From positions 1 to 23,781 of the IMG/VR virus record IMGVR_UViG_3300025127_000283: a stretch of DNA of 23,781 bases, one strand, 5' to 3'. Below, piece by piece: positions 23,492-23,781 of the stretch. The notes below the pieces were generated by a model, which was not told where the DNA came from, ran no database searches, and saw only the letters and a list, made by a program, of their open reading frames with translations. The first letter of the stretch is position 1. Each line of letters begins with the position of its first letter. This DNA comes from a virus. Position numbers and translations under genes: made by a program.

Positions 23492-23718
23492 TCTTCTATG
23501 ACTGCAGATAAACCGCCAACGTATTTTTTTCTAAGCTTGGCAGGTAAATCTGCTTTCCTTAATTCTCTCATCCTGTATTCTTCATCGACTAACAGAGCTA
23601 ATTGTTGTGAAATGTTTCGGCGCTCTTCGTGTGCAAGATGAACAATCTTTTCATAAGTGTCGATACCGACACCTATTGACTTGTATTTTGATGGTTTAGG
23701 CACTAGCATAACTCCCAT
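23488..23718 (-). CDS. Ribbon-helix-helix-like small regulator
   Basis: 76 aa when started at the ATG at 23718; a TTG at 23769 would give 93 aa. The core KYKSIGVGIDTYEKIVHLAH then EERRNISQQLALLVDEEY matches the order beta strand, helix, NIS turn, helix of Arc/MetJ-type ribbon-helix-helix DNA-binding proteins, with a basic C-terminal tail (LPAKLRKKYVG). The shorter start is preferred because a promoter-like sequence overlaps the longer N-terminus and GAGAAC lies 6 bases or fewer before this ATG. It is the only minus-strand gene and is convergent with the late operon. It may regulate phage transcription or act as an antitoxin-like protein; no toxin partner is visible in the window. Confidence 0.6.
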   Translation of the reverse strand: MGVMLVPKPSKYKSIGVGIDTYEKIVHLAHEERRNISQQLALLVDEEYRMRELRKADLPAKLRKKYVGGLSAVIED

Positions 23719-23733
23719 AATGTTCTCGAAACC

Positions 23734-23762
23734 AACATATAATCCCAAACTAAAAAGGTCAA
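23734..23762 (-). promoter_or_regulatory. Sigma70-like promoter for the minus-strand regulator
   Basis: Read on the minus strand: TTGACC (23762-23757), a 17-bp spacer and TATGTT (23739-23734). The match is 5 of 6 to TTGACA and 4 of 6 to TATAAT. The expected start of transcription lies about 7 bp downstream, leaving a short leader before the ATG at 23718. The late operon shows no comparable site here. Confidence 0.45.
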
Positions 23763-23781
23763 GACCCAAGTACGGTAATAA

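Noticed and set aside
23719-23769. Longer 93-aa form of the minus-strand regulator from TTG 23769
   Set aside because: The promoter-like hexamers fall inside this extension and no ribosome-binding site precedes the TTG. The ATG at 23718 (or 23709) fits better.

Overview
The window is a densely packed late-gene region of a tailed bacteriophage, most likely a marine podovirus. Three things support this: a P22 gp4-like adaptor and a P22 gp10-like tail-hub protein, three large Ala/Gly-rich proteins of internal-virion (ejection) type, and no recognisable tape-measure, tail-sheath or major tail-tube gene. The DNA is moderately AT-rich. Several small proteins have the look of conserved hypothetical families recalled from uncultured marine phages. 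That recollection is from memory and was not searched. The host cannot be read from the sequence; a marine AT-rich heterotroph is an inference.

Layout. (1) 1-3017: end of an upstream gene or a small complete gene, the gp4-like adaptor, a virion protein with a cupredoxin-like C-terminal domain, a second connector-like protein, a conserved 98-aa protein and a 149-aa structural protein. (2) 3030-5040: three more virion/appendage proteins, one built of Trp-Gly motifs and roughly nine short Gly/Val/Thr repeats. (3) 5052-11883: three tandem paralogous fibre/appendage proteins of 856, 488 and 840 aa, with an 85-aa gene between the first two. Each is made of ~52-residue blades that count out as exactly seven per unit, giving 2+1+2 predicted seven-bladed beta-propellers and a shared C-terminal domain. 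(4) 11891-14324: the gp10-like hub, a 98-aa protein carrying one of the Gly/Val/Thr repeats, and a zinc-ribbon-like 76-aa protein. (5) 14326-16671: a lysis and membrane cassette with a C-terminally anchored protein, two tiny overlapping genes, an EF-hand-like two-TM protein, a 3TM-family holin, a one-TM spanin-like protein and a GH19 endolysin. (6) 16740-23491: four internal-virion/ejection-type proteins. (7) On the minus strand at the right edge, a small ribbon-helix-helix-like protein with its own promoter-like sequence converges on, and overlaps by four bases, the end of the late operon.

How it works together. All plus-strand genes are spaced by fewer than 15 bp or overlap (ATGA, TAATG, GTGA), except for one 68-bp gap before the ejection genes. 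They read as one late transcription unit: the connector and hub close the portal, the propeller proteins and repeat-rich proteins form the receptor-facing surface, the ejection proteins leave with the DNA, and the middle cassette lyses the host. No tRNA, CRISPR array, insertion sequence, integrase or reverse transcriptase was seen.
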